Part shown: positions 45,212 to 56,431 of the stretch, piece by piece
Numbering within the stretch: position 1 is the stretch's first letter
Layout: every line of letters starts with the position of its first letter
DNA from: Virgibacillus doumboii
GTDB taxonomy: Bacteria > Bacillota > Bacilli > Bacillales > Amphibacillaceae
Direction: 5' to 3'
Assembly (NCBI RefSeq): GCF_902806455.1
Contig: NZ_CADCWQ010000001.1
Span: 3,038,001-3,102,000 of the forward strand
Length of the DNA: 64,000 nt
The notes under the pieces: model-generated
What the model was told of the DNA's origin: nothing
What the model saw: the letters and a program-made list of their open reading frames with translations, nothing else
The model's database searches: none
Translations under genes and position numbers: made by a program

Positions 45212-46474
45212 TTATTGACCAAAAATATGGTAGGTTGGTTCGTTTTCTCCTGCTTCCCGGAAAATAATACTTTCCATTTTTTGATTGGATTTGATCTTAA
45301 CTTCGAGCTCGTAATAATCGGAGAACATCTCTTTTACCAGCCCATACGTATATTGTGTAAACCCGATTACTTCACCTTTCCCGTAAAACTCAATCGGTAT
45401 CTCAAGGGTTAATTTCTGCAATTCTTCGTTTATATAAAATCCTTTTCCGATAACCCCAACATAATTCGGGAAGTATTGCTCAATCTCAGCACCGAAATCC
45501 TGGACTAACTGATAATGATCATAGTATTTTTCTTCTCCTTCATCTGAAGGAAAAAGAATATTTTCTTCATTTATTGCTTCCCATTCACCAATCGACGTAT
45601 CACCGCCTTGAACCCCTGTTTTAACAACATAACTCCCAGGTACCGGTGATCCCTGATCTTCTTCCCGGTAAATAGCAATCAGTATAGGAATATCATTTAA
45701 ACCTTCCATTTTACGGATACGTTTCAGAACGGTTTGAGCAATTTCTTTTCCTTTTTTCAGCATTTCCTTCTTGGATATTTCGTATTGATGGGTGGCACCA
45801 CCCTCTTCTGTCTGATAAGCGTAAACTGACTTCATCGCTATACCAATTGACATCCCGACAAGTTCAACGGTATTATCTTCTTTTTTTTGCAAAAAGTTTT
45901 GTTCCAGAATATGAGACAGGTATTTCGGGCTGTTCTCATGCTGCTCTTTCGTATTCTTCCATTCATCCGCATAATGCTCAATTTTCGGATTCAGCGCCAG
46001 TGAATTTTCATGCCGGAGCTCTTGCTTCAGCGACTCGATTTGACTTTCGCTTGCACCGGGGTTATTATCTTTAAAAACTTTCACTTGGTTGTCGATTGTA
46101 TCCTGCAGCTGCCCCTTAGTCATTTTGCGTTCAAGCCAGCTGTACATCATATCTTTGCCCAAATACTGACCTTCTTCAAAAAACAATTTTTCCGGGTCAA
46201 AATATTCTTTTGAATGCCGTCTTAAACCTTGTTCCATCTCATCAATGTCCAGGCGGTTCCCCATTTGATTAGTGATCACCCCACGGGCAGCACTTGGTCG
46301 ATATGGAAGAATCGTCCGGTACATTTCATCGGAAAGCTGGTAACTGGGTACGATTGATGTCTTTTTCTCTGTCTCATCTTCCTTTTTGACAACCTCTTCA
46401 TCATTATTGATGGTTGGGGCACAGCTCGTTAGGACCAGGACAGTACTCAGGAGCCCAACAAAAATCTTTTTCAA
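45212..46474 (-). CDS. camS: CamS-family sex-pheromone lipoprotein
   Basis: A 420-residue lipoprotein from TTG 46474 (site GGAGTGGAG). The signal peptide MKKIFVGLLSTVLVLTSC has a lipobox with Cys18. The mature part is hydrophilic and typical of YerH/CamS (SAARGVITNQMGNRLDI, EQGLRRHSKEYFDPEKLFFE). In enterococcal and staphylococcal relatives the signal-peptide fragment acts as a pheromone; here the hydrophobic part LLSTVLVL would be the corresponding segment, which is inference. It follows ligA, as in B. subtilis. Confidence 0.92.
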   Translation of the reverse strand: MKKIFVGLLSTVLVLTSCAPTINNDEEVVKKEDETEKKTSIVPSYQLSDEMYRTILPYRPSAARGVITNQMGNRLDIDEMEQGLRRHSKEYFDPEKLFFEEGQYLGKDMMYSWLERKMTKGQLQDTIDNQVKVFKDNNPGASESQIESLKQELRHENSLALNPKIEHYADEWKNTKEQHENSPKYLSHILEQNFLQKKEDNTVELVGMSIGIAMKSVYAYQTEEGGATHQYEISKKEMLKKGKEIAQTVLKRIRKMEGLNDIPILIAIYREEDQGSPVPGSYVVKTGVQGGDTSIGEWEAINEENILFPSDEGEEKYYDHYQLVQDFGAEIEQYFPNYVGVIGKGFYINEELQKLTLEIPIEFYGKGEVIGFTQYTYGLVKEMFSDYYELEVKIKSNQKMESIIFREAGENEPTYHIFGQ

Positions 46475-46487
46475 AATTCTCCACTCC

Positions 46488-48506
<2,019 letters not shown>

Positions 48507-50723
48507 CTATTCTTTTGTAATTGGGGCAAATTTTGCGAGTACACGTTTGATCCCTGTTGGTGCCGGGAAGGCGATATCAAGCTCCATCGAATCTCCCGCG
48601 CCCTGCACTTTAACAACGGTTCCAACGCCCCATTTATTATGTTTTGCTTTATCACCAGGGGCCCACATTTCATTTTCCGCACCGGTTGTCGTCTGCATTT
48701 TTTGCGCCCGGCGTTTAGCAGGGGCTGGTCTGTCCTTTTGCTTTTCGAACGAACCATACATCGTTGCTCGCGCTTGTTCAATTCCATCCACAAGATCTTC
48801 AGGAATTTCATTGATAAAACGGCTGATCGGGTTCATGTTGGTTCGGCCAAACAGTGTGCGCATTTTTGCATGGGTCAAGTACAGCTGCTGCTCGGCCCGT
48901 GTGATCCCTACATAAGCCAGACGCCGCTCCTCTTCCATTTCATCATTGTCCATCATTGACCGGCTGTGCGGAAAGACATTTTCCTCCAGCCCGATTAAAA
49001 AGACAACTGGAAACTCAAGCCCTTTTGCCGCATGCAATGTCATGAGGGTTACTTTTTCTTCACTCTCAATATCCTCTTCATCAACACGGTCAATATCGGC
49101 AATTAATGCCAAATCTGTCAGGAATGCAATAAGTGTTTTGTCTTCACTGGTTTCCTCAAAATCCTGGGTAACGGTCATGAACTCTTCCAGGTTTTCCAGT
49201 CGGCTCTGTGCTTCGATTGATCGTTCATTTTTCAGCATTTGTTCATAGCCTGTCCGCTCGAGCACAGCCTCAACCATGTCTGTTGCAGTCAGGAACTCTT
49301 GCTGCTGGGTCAGTGATTGAATCAGCTCTCCAAACTTGGCCAGTGCATTCGCTGCTTTTTTCGGAACACCGGTAAAGTCAACTTCTTTTACTGCCTGGTA
49401 AAATGAAATATCATGTTCAGCCGCGTATGCGCGCAGTCTGTCCACCGATGTTTTTCCAATGCTGCGTTTTGGCGTATTGACTACCCGCTCGAAACTCAAA
49501 TCATCGTCCGGGTTTGTAATCAGGCGTAAATACGCGATCATATCCTTTATTTCTTTGCGGTCGTAGAACTTCTGTCCACCGACCATCTGGTAGCTAATAT
49601 TCGATTTTGTCAGCGTTGACTCAATTGCCCGGGACTGTGCGTTTGTCCGGTACAGAATTGAAATATCACCTGGGGAGAAACCTTCTTCACGGGTTAATTC
49701 CTGAATTTTATCGGTTACATACAGGGCTTCCTCCTGCTCGGTTGCGCCCTGAAAATAATGAATATTTCTCCCATCATCATTTTCCGTCCAGAGATTTTTC
49801 GGCTTTCTTCCGGTGTTATTTTCGATGACACTGTTTGCTGCTTTTAGGATTGCCTTGGTCGAGCGGTAGTTTTGCTCGAGAAAAACCGTACGTGCTGTTG
49901 GATAGTCCTCTTCAAAGGAAAGAATATTGGTAATATCCGCCCCGCGCCAAGCATAAATCGACTGGTCGGAGTCACCGACAACACATAAATTCTGAAAGCG
50001 GTTCGCCAGTTGTTTTACCAGATAGTATTGGGCATGGTTCGTATCCTGATACTCATCGACATGAATATACTGGAACCTGCGCTGATAATATTCCAGCACT
50101 TCCGGAACACGCTTGAACAAATGAATGGTCTGCATAATCAGATCATCAAAGTCGAGTGACTGATTTTTTTGCAATGTTTTCTGGTACGCATGATATACCT
50201 GAGATACCTGGCGTCCAAAGAAATCCCCGACTTTTTTATCATATACTTCTGGCGTAATAAGCTCGTTTTTTGCACCGCTAATCGCACTGAGCATTGCCCG
50301 CGGTTCGAACTTTTTCGGATCTATATTGAGGTCTTTCAGGGTCTGTTTAATAACGGACAACTGATCACTGCTGTCCAGGATTGAAAAATTCCGGCTATAG
50401 CCAATCCGGTCAATGTCGCGTCTGAGTATCCGCACACACATCGAGTGAAACGTAGAAACCCAAATCTGTTCACTCCCCGGTCCGACAAGTTTGCGGACAC
50501 GCTCCTTCATTTCACGTGCTGCTTTATTCGTAAACGTAATCGCCAAAACACTTCTCGGCGAAACATCTTTTTCACCAAGCAAATAAGCAATCCGGTGGGT
50601 AAGCACACGTGTCTTGCCGCTTCCGGCCCCCGCCATGATAAGTAATGGTCCTTCTGTATGTTTTACAGCCTGTTGCTGTTCTTTATTCAGTCCTTGCAGT
50701 AAGTCTCCAATCGTCTGACTCAC
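48507..50723 (-). CDS. pcrA: ATP-dependent DNA helicase PcrA
   Basis: A 738-residue UvrD/Rep-family helicase from GTG 50723 ([20 protein letters not shown]). Motifs: Walker [47 protein letters not shown] and [18 protein letters not shown]. The C-terminus has a Tudor-like part ([19 protein letters not shown]) that contacts RNA polymerase. It works in repair, replication-fork maintenance and rolling-circle replication. Operon pcrB-pcrA-ligA-camS. Confidence 0.97.
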   Translation of the reverse strand: MSQTIGDLLQGLNKEQQQAVKHTEGPLLIMAGAGSGKTRVLTHRIAYLLGEKDVSPRSVLAITFTNKAAREMKERVRKLVGPGSEQIWVSTFHSMCVRILRRDIDRIGYSRNFSILDSSDQLSVIKQTLKDLNIDPKKFEPRAMLSAISGAKNELITPEVYDKKVGDFFGRQVSQVYHAYQKTLQKNQSLDFDDLIMQTIHLFKRVPEVLEYYQRRFQYIHVDEYQDTNHAQYYLVKQLANRFQNLCVVGDSDQSIYAWRGADITNILSFEEDYPTARTVFLEQNYRSTKAILKAANSVIENNTGRKPKNLWTENDDGRNIHYFQGATEQEEALYVTDKIQELTREEGFSPGDISILYRTNAQSRAIESTLTKSNISYQMVGGQKFYDRKEIKDMIAYLRLITNPDDDLSFERVVNTPKRSIGKTSVDRLRAYAAEHDISFYQAVKEVDFTGVPKKAANALAKFGELIQSLTQQQEFLTATDMVEAVLERTGYEQMLKNERSIEAQSRLENLEEFMTVTQDFEETSEDKTLIAFLTDLALIADIDRVDEEDIESEEKVTLMTLHAAKGLEFPVVFLIGLEENVFPHSRSMMDNDEMEEERRLAYVGITRAEQQLYLTHAKMRTLFGRTNMNPISRFINEIPEDLVDGIEQARATMYGSFEKQKDRPAPAKRRAQKMQTTTGAENEMWAPGDKAKHNKWGVGTVVKVQGAGDSMELDIAFPAPTGIKRVLAKFAPITKE

Positions 50724-50736
50724 AATGACACCACCT

Positions 50737-51429
50737 TTACTCCATTTCGTTAACAGCTTTAACTGTTTTTAGTGCTTTTTTTATATCCCTGTAAATAATA
50801 TTGCCAACGATTACTGCATCGGCATGGGCCTTCATTTCCTGTGTCTGGAAGTTATTTTCGATTCCGCCACCGTAAAAGAGCTTCGTGTTCTTCAATTGGT
50901 CTTTCACTTTTTTTACAAGGTCAGGATCGCCATATGTACCACTGTATTCCAGGTAAAAAATCGGCAAATGAAAAACATGCTCTGCCATGTATGCATATGC
51001 CGTGACATCCTCGTTATCCGGCATTTCACAGTTTGTTTTTTGGAAAGCCTTGGCGTCCTGATTCAGAATACAATAGCCTTCCACGAACATTTCATTCCAG
51101 TCCATGATATCTTTATATTCCTTGATCGCCTGATGCTGGATATCCATCATCCATTTTTTCTCCGTACTGTTCATCACCATCGGGATAAAGTAGTAGTCGA
51201 ATCCGGGTGTGATTGCCTCCATGTTCGAAATCTCCAAAACACACGGAACCGTATGGCGCCTGATGCGTGAAAGCAAATCCAGCACACCATCCAATGTCAC
51301 ATCATCGGTTCCCCCGACGATAACAGCATCCGTCCCTGATTCACAGATCATATCAAGATGCTCGTCCGAAATTTCTTTGGCAGGATCCAGTTTAAATAAA
51401 TGCTTCCATTCGTTCAAAGTATAATTCAA
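50737..51429 (-). CDS. pcrB: Heptaprenylglyceryl phosphate synthase PcrB
   Basis: A 230-residue TIM barrel with the conserved [22 protein letters not shown] and [10 protein letters not shown] phosphate-binding segments. It joins heptaprenyl diphosphate to glycerol-1-phosphate, making an ether lipid in Bacillales. First gene of the pcrB-pcrA-ligA-camS run. Repeat array B lies 160 bp upstream of its start. Confidence 0.94.
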   Translation of the reverse strand: MNYTLNEWKHLFKLDPAKEISDEHLDMICESGTDAVIVGGTDDVTLDGVLDLLSRIRRHTVPCVLEISNMEAITPGFDYYFIPMVMNSTEKKWMMDIQHQAIKEYKDIMDWNEMFVEGYCILNQDAKAFQKTNCEMPDNEDVTAYAYMAEHVFHLPIFYLEYSGTYGDPDLVKKVKDQLKNTKLFYGGGIENNFQTQEMKAHADAVIVGNIIYRDIKKALKTVKAVNEME

Positions 51430-51588
51430 CGTATATCCTCCATATGTAAAAAAATTGGATATTTTTTCAGTATCGTAATATAAGTTTTCCCATTCTTAAA
51501 GTATATCAAAAATCGGCGACGGAATTTAGAGGAAAGTTAAATATTTTTGCCTGGGTGGGTGGAAGTTGACATGGAGCGTGTGTGGGTT

Positions 51589-51693
51589 TGTGAACTTTGG
51601 CGAAATGATTGTGAACTTCGAGCAACCTAATTGTGAACTTTGGCGTTTGGCCTGTGAACTTTGGCATGTTTCCTGTGAACTTTGGCATTTAGC
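51589..51693. repeat. Intergenic repeat array B (five units, 21-bp period)
   Basis: TGTGAACTT starts at 51589, 51610, 51632, 51653 and 51674, spacings 21, 22, 21 and 21. Four of five units read TGTGAACTTTGGC, followed by 8 variable bases; the second reads TGTGAACTTCGAGC. It lies between the ABC ATPase terminators and pcrB. No hairpin and no credible gene. Confidence 0.85.
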
Positions 51694-51704
51694 CCGTCAT
51701 CATG

Positions 51705-51746
51705 AAAAAAACCACTATACCGAAGTTACGGAATAACGGTTTTTTT
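51705..51746 (-). terminator. Distal terminator after the TrpX-type operon
   Basis: AAAAAAACC pairs with GGTTTTTTT around an imperfect inner stem. Confidence 0.6.
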
Positions 51747-51764
51747 GAAATCCTTTTGAAAATA

Positions 51765-51795
51765 AACCCGCTAAAATCTATTCAGGCTGCGGGTT
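51765..51795 (-). terminator. Proximal terminator of the TrpX-type operon
   Basis: AACCCGC pairs with GCGGGTT over a 17-base loop overlapping the ATPase stop, followed on the minus strand by TATTTTC. Confidence 0.6.
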
Positions 51796-52588
51796 AACCC
51801 AGTACAGCCCGATCATCTTCAAACTGTGTGCCACGTATTCGCTTGAATTCATGTAACAGATCTTCAAGGGCCAATTTTTGCTTTTCTTCACCACTTACAT
51901 CGAAAATAATCTGTCCTCTATCCATCATAATTAATCTGGTTCCCAAATCCAATGCCTGTTGCATATTATGGGTTACCATTAATGTCGTTAATTCAGATTT
52001 ACGTACCACATCATCTGTAAGCTTGGTGATTAGCTCTGCCCGGGAAGGATCCAATGCAGCCGTATGTTCGTCCAGTAATAGGATATTTGGTTCGGTGAAG
52101 GTTGTCATTAACAACGAAAGTGCCTGCCTTTCTCCCCCGGACAGAAAACCGACTTTAGCTGTTAAACGGTCTTCCAAACCTAATCCGAGCGACTTTAAAT
52201 ATTCGGCAAACATTTCTTTACGCTTCTTCGTTACACCGGGCTTTAGTTTCCTTTTCTTATTACGCGCATAAGCCATCGCTAAATTTTCTTCGATTGTCAT
52301 TGATGGAGCTGTTCCTGCCATCGGATCCTGGAACACACGGCCAATGTATGCTGAACGCCTGTATTCCGGCAAATGCACAACTTGTTTCCCGCCAATAATA
52401 ACATTCCCAACATCTGGAATCAGATTGCCTGAGATGACATTCATTAAGGTTGATTTACCGGCCCCATTACTTCCGATTACGGTTACAAATTCTCCTTTTT
52501 CCAGTTCTAAATTAATATCCTTTAACGCTTTTTTTTCGTCCTGGGTACCCTCATTAAACGTAATTGAAATATCACTTAGTTTCAGCAC
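51794..52588 (-). CDS. ABC importer ATPase (TrpZ type)
   Basis: A 264-residue ATPase: Walker A GSNGAGKST, signature LSGGERQALSLLM and Walker B NILLLDEHTAALD, where the usual Pro after DE is His, a feature common in this family. It partners the permease 2 bases upstream and the lipoprotein SBP. The TrpXYZ-like family often imports tryptophan or tyrosine; no T-box or similar was found here, so the substrate is open. Confidence 0.88.
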   Translation of the reverse strand: MLKLSDISITFNEGTQDEKKALKDINLELEKGEFVTVIGSNGAGKSTLMNVISGNLIPDVGNVIIGGKQVVHLPEYRRSAYIGRVFQDPMAGTAPSMTIEENLAMAYARNKKRKLKPGVTKKRKEMFAEYLKSLGLGLEDRLTAKVGFLSGGERQALSLLMTTFTEPNILLLDEHTAALDPSRAELITKLTDDVVRKSELTTLMVTHNMQQALDLGTRLIMMDRGQIIFDVSGEEKQKLALEDLLHEFKRIRGTQFEDDRAVLG

Positions 52589-52590
52589 GG

Positions 52591-53574
52591 CTAGACCACC
52601 TTTCTTTTATGACCAAGTTGTTTACGCTTTAGCAGACGGCGCTTCTTTTCTTTTCTGGCCTGGAGAATTTTCGGGGTAATTAATGCCGCTATAACGATAA
52701 CAGCTGTAATTACTTTCATGTCCCCTGTTTTCAAAAAGTCAACACGTAGTGCCAATGTAACGATAATACGGTAAATAATTGCTCCTCCAAGAACAGCCAG
52801 TGTCGCTCTTTGAATTGTCTTCGTGCCAAACAGTGCTTCACCAATTATTACGGATGCCAGACCAATAACGATCATCCCAATCCCCATATTCACATTTGCA
52901 AATCCGCCCAACTGTGCAATCAGCCCACCGGAAACGGCAACAAGACCATTCGACAATCCGACGCCAACAATAGTTAATGAATCTGTATTTGCCGATAGAC
53001 TTCGAATCATTCGTTTATTGTCACCAATCGCCCGTAGTGCAAGACCCACATCAGTCTTTAAATAGTAATCTGTCAGCAGTTTGATTAGTAACGTTACAAT
53101 AGTCATAACAATAACGATTATCCATGTAGCAGGTAATTGTTCGGCACCGAAAAATAATACTTTTCCATTAAAAAAAGAATTAATATTTGCTGTAACACCA
53201 ACGGACTCCAGTTGGTTAAAAATGGTTGGCTCATTTAGCATTGAAACTGTAGGCTGTCCCATAATCCGCAAATTGATTGAATATAAGGCGGTCATCATAA
53301 GAATACCAGATAACAATGCATTAACTTTCCCTTTCGTATGCAACAAACCAGTTAAACATCCCGCTATAAATCCGGCAGCCGCTGCCAAGCCTGTTGCGAT
53401 AATAGGAGGGATTCCATTAACAATCGAAATTGCTGCTACACCCGCGCCCGTTACAAAGCTTCCATCCACTGTTAAATCAGGAAAATCCAGAACACGGAAG
53501 GTTAAATAAACGCCAAGAGCCATAATGGCATAAATGACGCCTGACTCCACAGCACCAAACATTGATATAAGCAT
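52591..53574 (-). CDS. ABC importer permease (TrpY type)
   Basis: A 327-residue permease with about eight to nine helices: YAIMALGVYLTFRVLDFPDL then TVDGSF, a typical start for this BPD_transp_2 branch, and a basic C-terminus (KEKKRRLLKRKQLGHKRK). It forms the membrane channel with the ATPase. A long gap with a strong hairpin separates it from the SBP gene. Confidence 0.88.
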   Translation of the reverse strand: MLISMFGAVESGVIYAIMALGVYLTFRVLDFPDLTVDGSFVTGAGVAAISIVNGIPPIIATGLAAAAGFIAGCLTGLLHTKGKVNALLSGILMMTALYSINLRIMGQPTVSMLNEPTIFNQLESVGVTANINSFFNGKVLFFGAEQLPATWIIVIVMTIVTLLIKLLTDYYLKTDVGLALRAIGDNKRMIRSLSANTDSLTIVGVGLSNGLVAVSGGLIAQLGGFANVNMGIGMIVIGLASVIIGEALFGTKTIQRATLAVLGGAIIYRIIVTLALRVDFLKTGDMKVITAVIVIAALITPKILQARKEKKRRLLKRKQLGHKRKVV

Positions 53575-53728
53575 AATTACCTTCCTTCCTTTCGCAACAT
53601 CTATAAAATTACTAGTATACTATGAAAATATAATTGCTATTCTTAACGATTGTTATCATTTAAAGTCTTCTTACCTGACCCGGCAAAAAGCAAAAATCTT
53701 TTATAAAACAGCCAAAATATAAGTGCCT

Positions 53729-53779
53729 GAGAGGGTGTTCCATAGGGTTTGATTCCTTCCTTTATTGAAACACCCTCTC
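53729..53779 (-). other. Strong intercistronic hairpin between SBP and permease genes
   Basis: A perfect 11-bp inverted repeat, GAGAGGGTGTT / AACACCCTCTC, with a 29-base loop. No T run follows on the transcribed strand, so it more likely protects the SBP part of the mRNA or causes partial termination than full termination. Confidence 0.55.
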
Positions 53780-53800
53780 GTTTATTCTTTTAAAATGATA

Positions 53801-54814
53801 TTATTCTGCTGTTTCTACAAACTGTGCTGTTTCGTCCCATTCTTCTTTCCATTCTATTCCCTGTTCTTCTGCAGCTTGCTTATTAATAAACAATTGAATT
53901 TCCGGCGGATACTCTGGAGGAATCTCACTTGGTTCTTTTTCACCTGTTAAAATTGCAGCTGCCATTTCTCCGGAACGGTAGCCAATCTTATTATAATCAA
54001 TTCCAAAGGTTGCAAAGCCACCTTTTTCCAATGAATTTGGTTCTCCAACAATAAGTGGTATATCCTGTTCATTTGCAACCCCGACTACACCATCCAGTGC
54101 TTCAACAACTGTATTATCTGTAATAATATAAAAGACATCTACTTCACTCACAAGTGTTGTTGCAGCCTGTCGTACTTCAGCAGAATTCGCTACTGTACGC
54201 TCAACAATGTTCAGACTAGTTCCTTCAGCAGCTGCCTTCACATCTTCAATCTGACTAACTGAGTTTTGTTCTCCCGCATTATAAATCATGCCTACATTTG
54301 CATCAGAGAAATTAGCGTCAATAAATTCCACTGTTTTTTTAATAGCGTCAGGATGAAGATCAGTCACACCGGTAATATTACCGCCGGATTCGTCCATAGA
54401 AGGTACCAATTCAGCACCCACCGGATCTGTAACAGAAGTAAAGATGATTGGGATTTCTTTTGTCGCTTGCAACGCACCTATCGCACTTGGCGTAGAGTTG
54501 GCAAAAATCAAATCTACATTATCCGAAACAAATCCATCAGAAATCGGCTTTACATTATTTTGGTCGTTCTGTGCGCTTTGCAGATCATACTCCACTTCAA
54601 GTCCGGCATCCGCCAACGCTGCCTTAAAGCCATCATAAGCCGCATCAAGTGATGGGTGTTCCACAATTTGAGTTGCCCCCACTTTATAAGCTTTATCTCC
54701 TTCTGAATCAGAGCCTTCCCCACTTTCTTCATTAGCATCTGAGGAATCGCTTGTTCCACAAGCTGCTAATGCAATAACTCCAATTATTGCAATCAGTTGC
54801 AAAAACCTCTTCAT
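53801..54814 (-). CDS. ABC importer substrate-binding lipoprotein (TrpX type)
   Basis: About 337 residues from ATG 54814 (site GGGAGTATGG). Lipobox ALAACG with Cys19. The sequence matches the ABC_sub_bind family: VGATQIVEHPSLDAAYDGFK, VDLIFANSTPSAIGALQAT, IPIIFTSVTDPVGAEL and IGYRSGEMAAAILTG. An acidic serine-rich linker follows the cysteine. First gene of the three-gene importer operon. Likely ligand a small aromatic amino acid or related compound; not proven. Confidence 0.9.
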   Translation of the reverse strand: MKRFLQLIAIIGVIALAACGTSDSSDANEESGEGSDSEGDKAYKVGATQIVEHPSLDAAYDGFKAALADAGLEVEYDLQSAQNDQNNVKPISDGFVSDNVDLIFANSTPSAIGALQATKEIPIIFTSVTDPVGAELVPSMDESGGNITGVTDLHPDAIKKTVEFIDANFSDANVGMIYNAGEQNSVSQIEDVKAAAEGTSLNIVERTVANSAEVRQAATTLVSEVDVFYIITDNTVVEALDGVVGVANEQDIPLIVGEPNSLEKGGFATFGIDYNKIGYRSGEMAAAILTGEKEPSEIPPEYPPEIQLFINKQAAEEQGIEWKEEWDETAQFVETAE

Positions 54815-54911
54815 ACCATACTCCCATTCATCATTTATATTATTCAAAATATTTAAACGTGATTATATCATACTATTCAACTATTCGCGTAATTTTTTTC
54901 ATGAAATATAA

Positions 54912-54945
54912 AAAAAATGCCGTACCAACTAAGGTAACGACATTT
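54912..54945 (-). terminator. Terminator of yerC
   Basis: An imperfect stem AAATG-CGT-CC with GG-ACG-CATTT over the stop codon, then on the minus strand an eight-T run. Confidence 0.65.
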
Positions 54946-55256
54946 TAGTTATCTTTATTTTCATCGGTATCTGAAATTCGATCCAGCACCATTTGATAGC
55001 CGTCACTGCCGTAATTGATGCAGCGGCGTACGCGTGAGATGGTTGCTGTTGAGGCGTTTGTTTCGTTTTCGATAACCGTGTACGTGTGGCCTTCCGTCAA
55101 CATTTTGGCAACCTGCAAACGCTGAGCAATGGAATGGACCTCTGACATTGTTGCGATATCGTCAAAAAATTTATAGCATTCTTCTCGGTCTTTGAGTGAT
55201 AAAATAGCATCAAAGAATTGATCCAGCTGCTTTCCGCGTAATTTATCAATTTGCAT
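54945..55256 (-). CDS. yerC: YerC/YecD-family TrpR-like HTH protein
   Basis: A 103-residue protein with the TrpR-like HTH IAQRLQVAKMLTEGHTYTVI then ETNASTATISRVRRCINYG. In Bacillaceae it lies beside yerB and is a DNA-binding protein of poorly known targets. It lies 18 bases after yerB and directly before the TrpX-type importer, so a link to tryptophan-like ligand control is possible but speculative. Confidence 0.9.
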   Translation of the reverse strand: MQIDKLRGKQLDQFFDAILSLKDREECYKFFDDIATMSEVHSIAQRLQVAKMLTEGHTYTVIENETNASTATISRVRRCINYGSDGYQMVLDRISDTDENKDN

Positions 55257-55274
55257 GACTTGCCCCCCTGCCTT

Positions 55275-56333
55275 TTACTGGTTTGTTACGTTCACTGACT
55301 GCGCAATTCCCGGGTTTGATGGCACGACGTTAATCCATGTTTTACCAGGCACCAATCCAACCGGCTGACCATTCTTTACAGGAATGATACGGCCATTGCG
55401 ATTTTCCCATTGCACTTCCTGAATTTTACCTTTTTGAATGAGATAGCCGTTTCCACCCGATGTGATATCGATGGCCCGACGACCAGCATCATCAATTACT
55501 TCATGATGGGTTTCGACAATAAATACATTTTCTACCTGTATCGGTTCTTCTGAATTCAATTCGACCGTTTTTTCACGATCGCTAAACCGTGTATATTTTC
55601 CACTTGATTCGTCATATTCAAATTCGACAATCTCCATCGGGTTGTCGGAATAGACAATTTCTACATGGTTTGCTGCTTCACCTGAAATATTTTTCACTTC
55701 GCCCCCAGCCAGGAATGGGAGCGGCTCATAATCATGGGTAACTTCATAACCTTTATCTTTGGCTGCATCATACACGTTTTCAAACAGCAGATAGGAATTG
55801 TGCGGTGCTTGACGGAATGATTCGCGCTTGAACAAATAACCATCATCATCGTGAAGCGAACCATTCAAATGCTCAATCCCGCGATTTTTTATCATATCAT
55901 TTACAAAATTTGCTGCCCCGTGGTAAACATATAATGCATTATAGCCATTTGCCAATTCAAAATAATACTCACGTGCACTGCGGACAGGACCGACTACATC
56001 CGGTTTTTCACTTTGAAACATTGCGAGAAAACGGGTGATTTGTCCCTCTGCCAATATTTCAAATACGATATCCGCCTTGGAAAGTCCCGTTTGCGGACGT
56101 GCCTTTGTATGGTTGTTGACCATTACACTGACAATCCGGTCATTTACTTTCTGATCCGTCTTGATTCCTGTTAGTGGGAACGTATTTGATTTCTCCGGTG
56201 CTTCAGGAGCCTTTTCTTTTTCTTCTACTGCGTTTTCCTTTGATTCACTGTCTTCCGCACTTTGCTCCTCGTCTGAACAAGCCGCAAGCAGGAAGAACAT
56301 TAGTATAAATAGTAAAAAAAGTAACTTCCTCAT
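55275..56333 (-). CDS. yerB: YerB, DUF3048 lipoprotein
   Basis: About 352 residues from ATG 56333 (AAGGAGTGGGGAT). Lipobox LLAAC with Cys19, then a Glu/Lys-rich linker and a DUF3048 domain (VNDRIVSVMVNNHTKARPQT, then SKADIVFEILAEG, and VGPVRSAREYYFELANGYNA). Surface lipoprotein of unknown role, located next to yerA and yerC as in B. subtilis. Confidence 0.93.
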   Translation of the reverse strand: MRKLLFLLFILMFFLLAACSDEEQSAEDSESKENAVEEKEKAPEAPEKSNTFPLTGIKTDQKVNDRIVSVMVNNHTKARPQTGLSKADIVFEILAEGQITRFLAMFQSEKPDVVGPVRSAREYYFELANGYNALYVYHGAANFVNDMIKNRGIEHLNGSLHDDDGYLFKRESFRQAPHNSYLLFENVYDAAKDKGYEVTHDYEPLPFLAGGEVKNISGEAANHVEIVYSDNPMEIVEFEYDESSGKYTRFSDREKTVELNSEEPIQVENVFIVETHHEVIDDAGRRAIDITSGGNGYLIQKGKIQEVQWENRNGRIIPVKNGQPVGLVPGKTWINVVPSNPGIAQSVNVTNQ

Positions 56334-56431
56334 ATCCCCACTCCTTAAAAAAATTATGTCTGTAACGTATAGTATTGGCGCTAACGACTGGTAAGAATAC
56401 ACCAAACTCTACCGCTTTTTTCCATTATACG

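Noticed and set aside
51506..51688. Minus-strand ORF across array B with a repeated KFT motif
   Set aside because: It arises because a 21-bp repeat keeps frame; no ribosome site, and the same periodicity gives open frames in arrays C and D.
54815..54911. T-box or other riboswitch before the TrpX-type operon
   Set aside because: The region is under 100 bp, AT-rich, and lacks the conserved T-box or other riboswitch elements.
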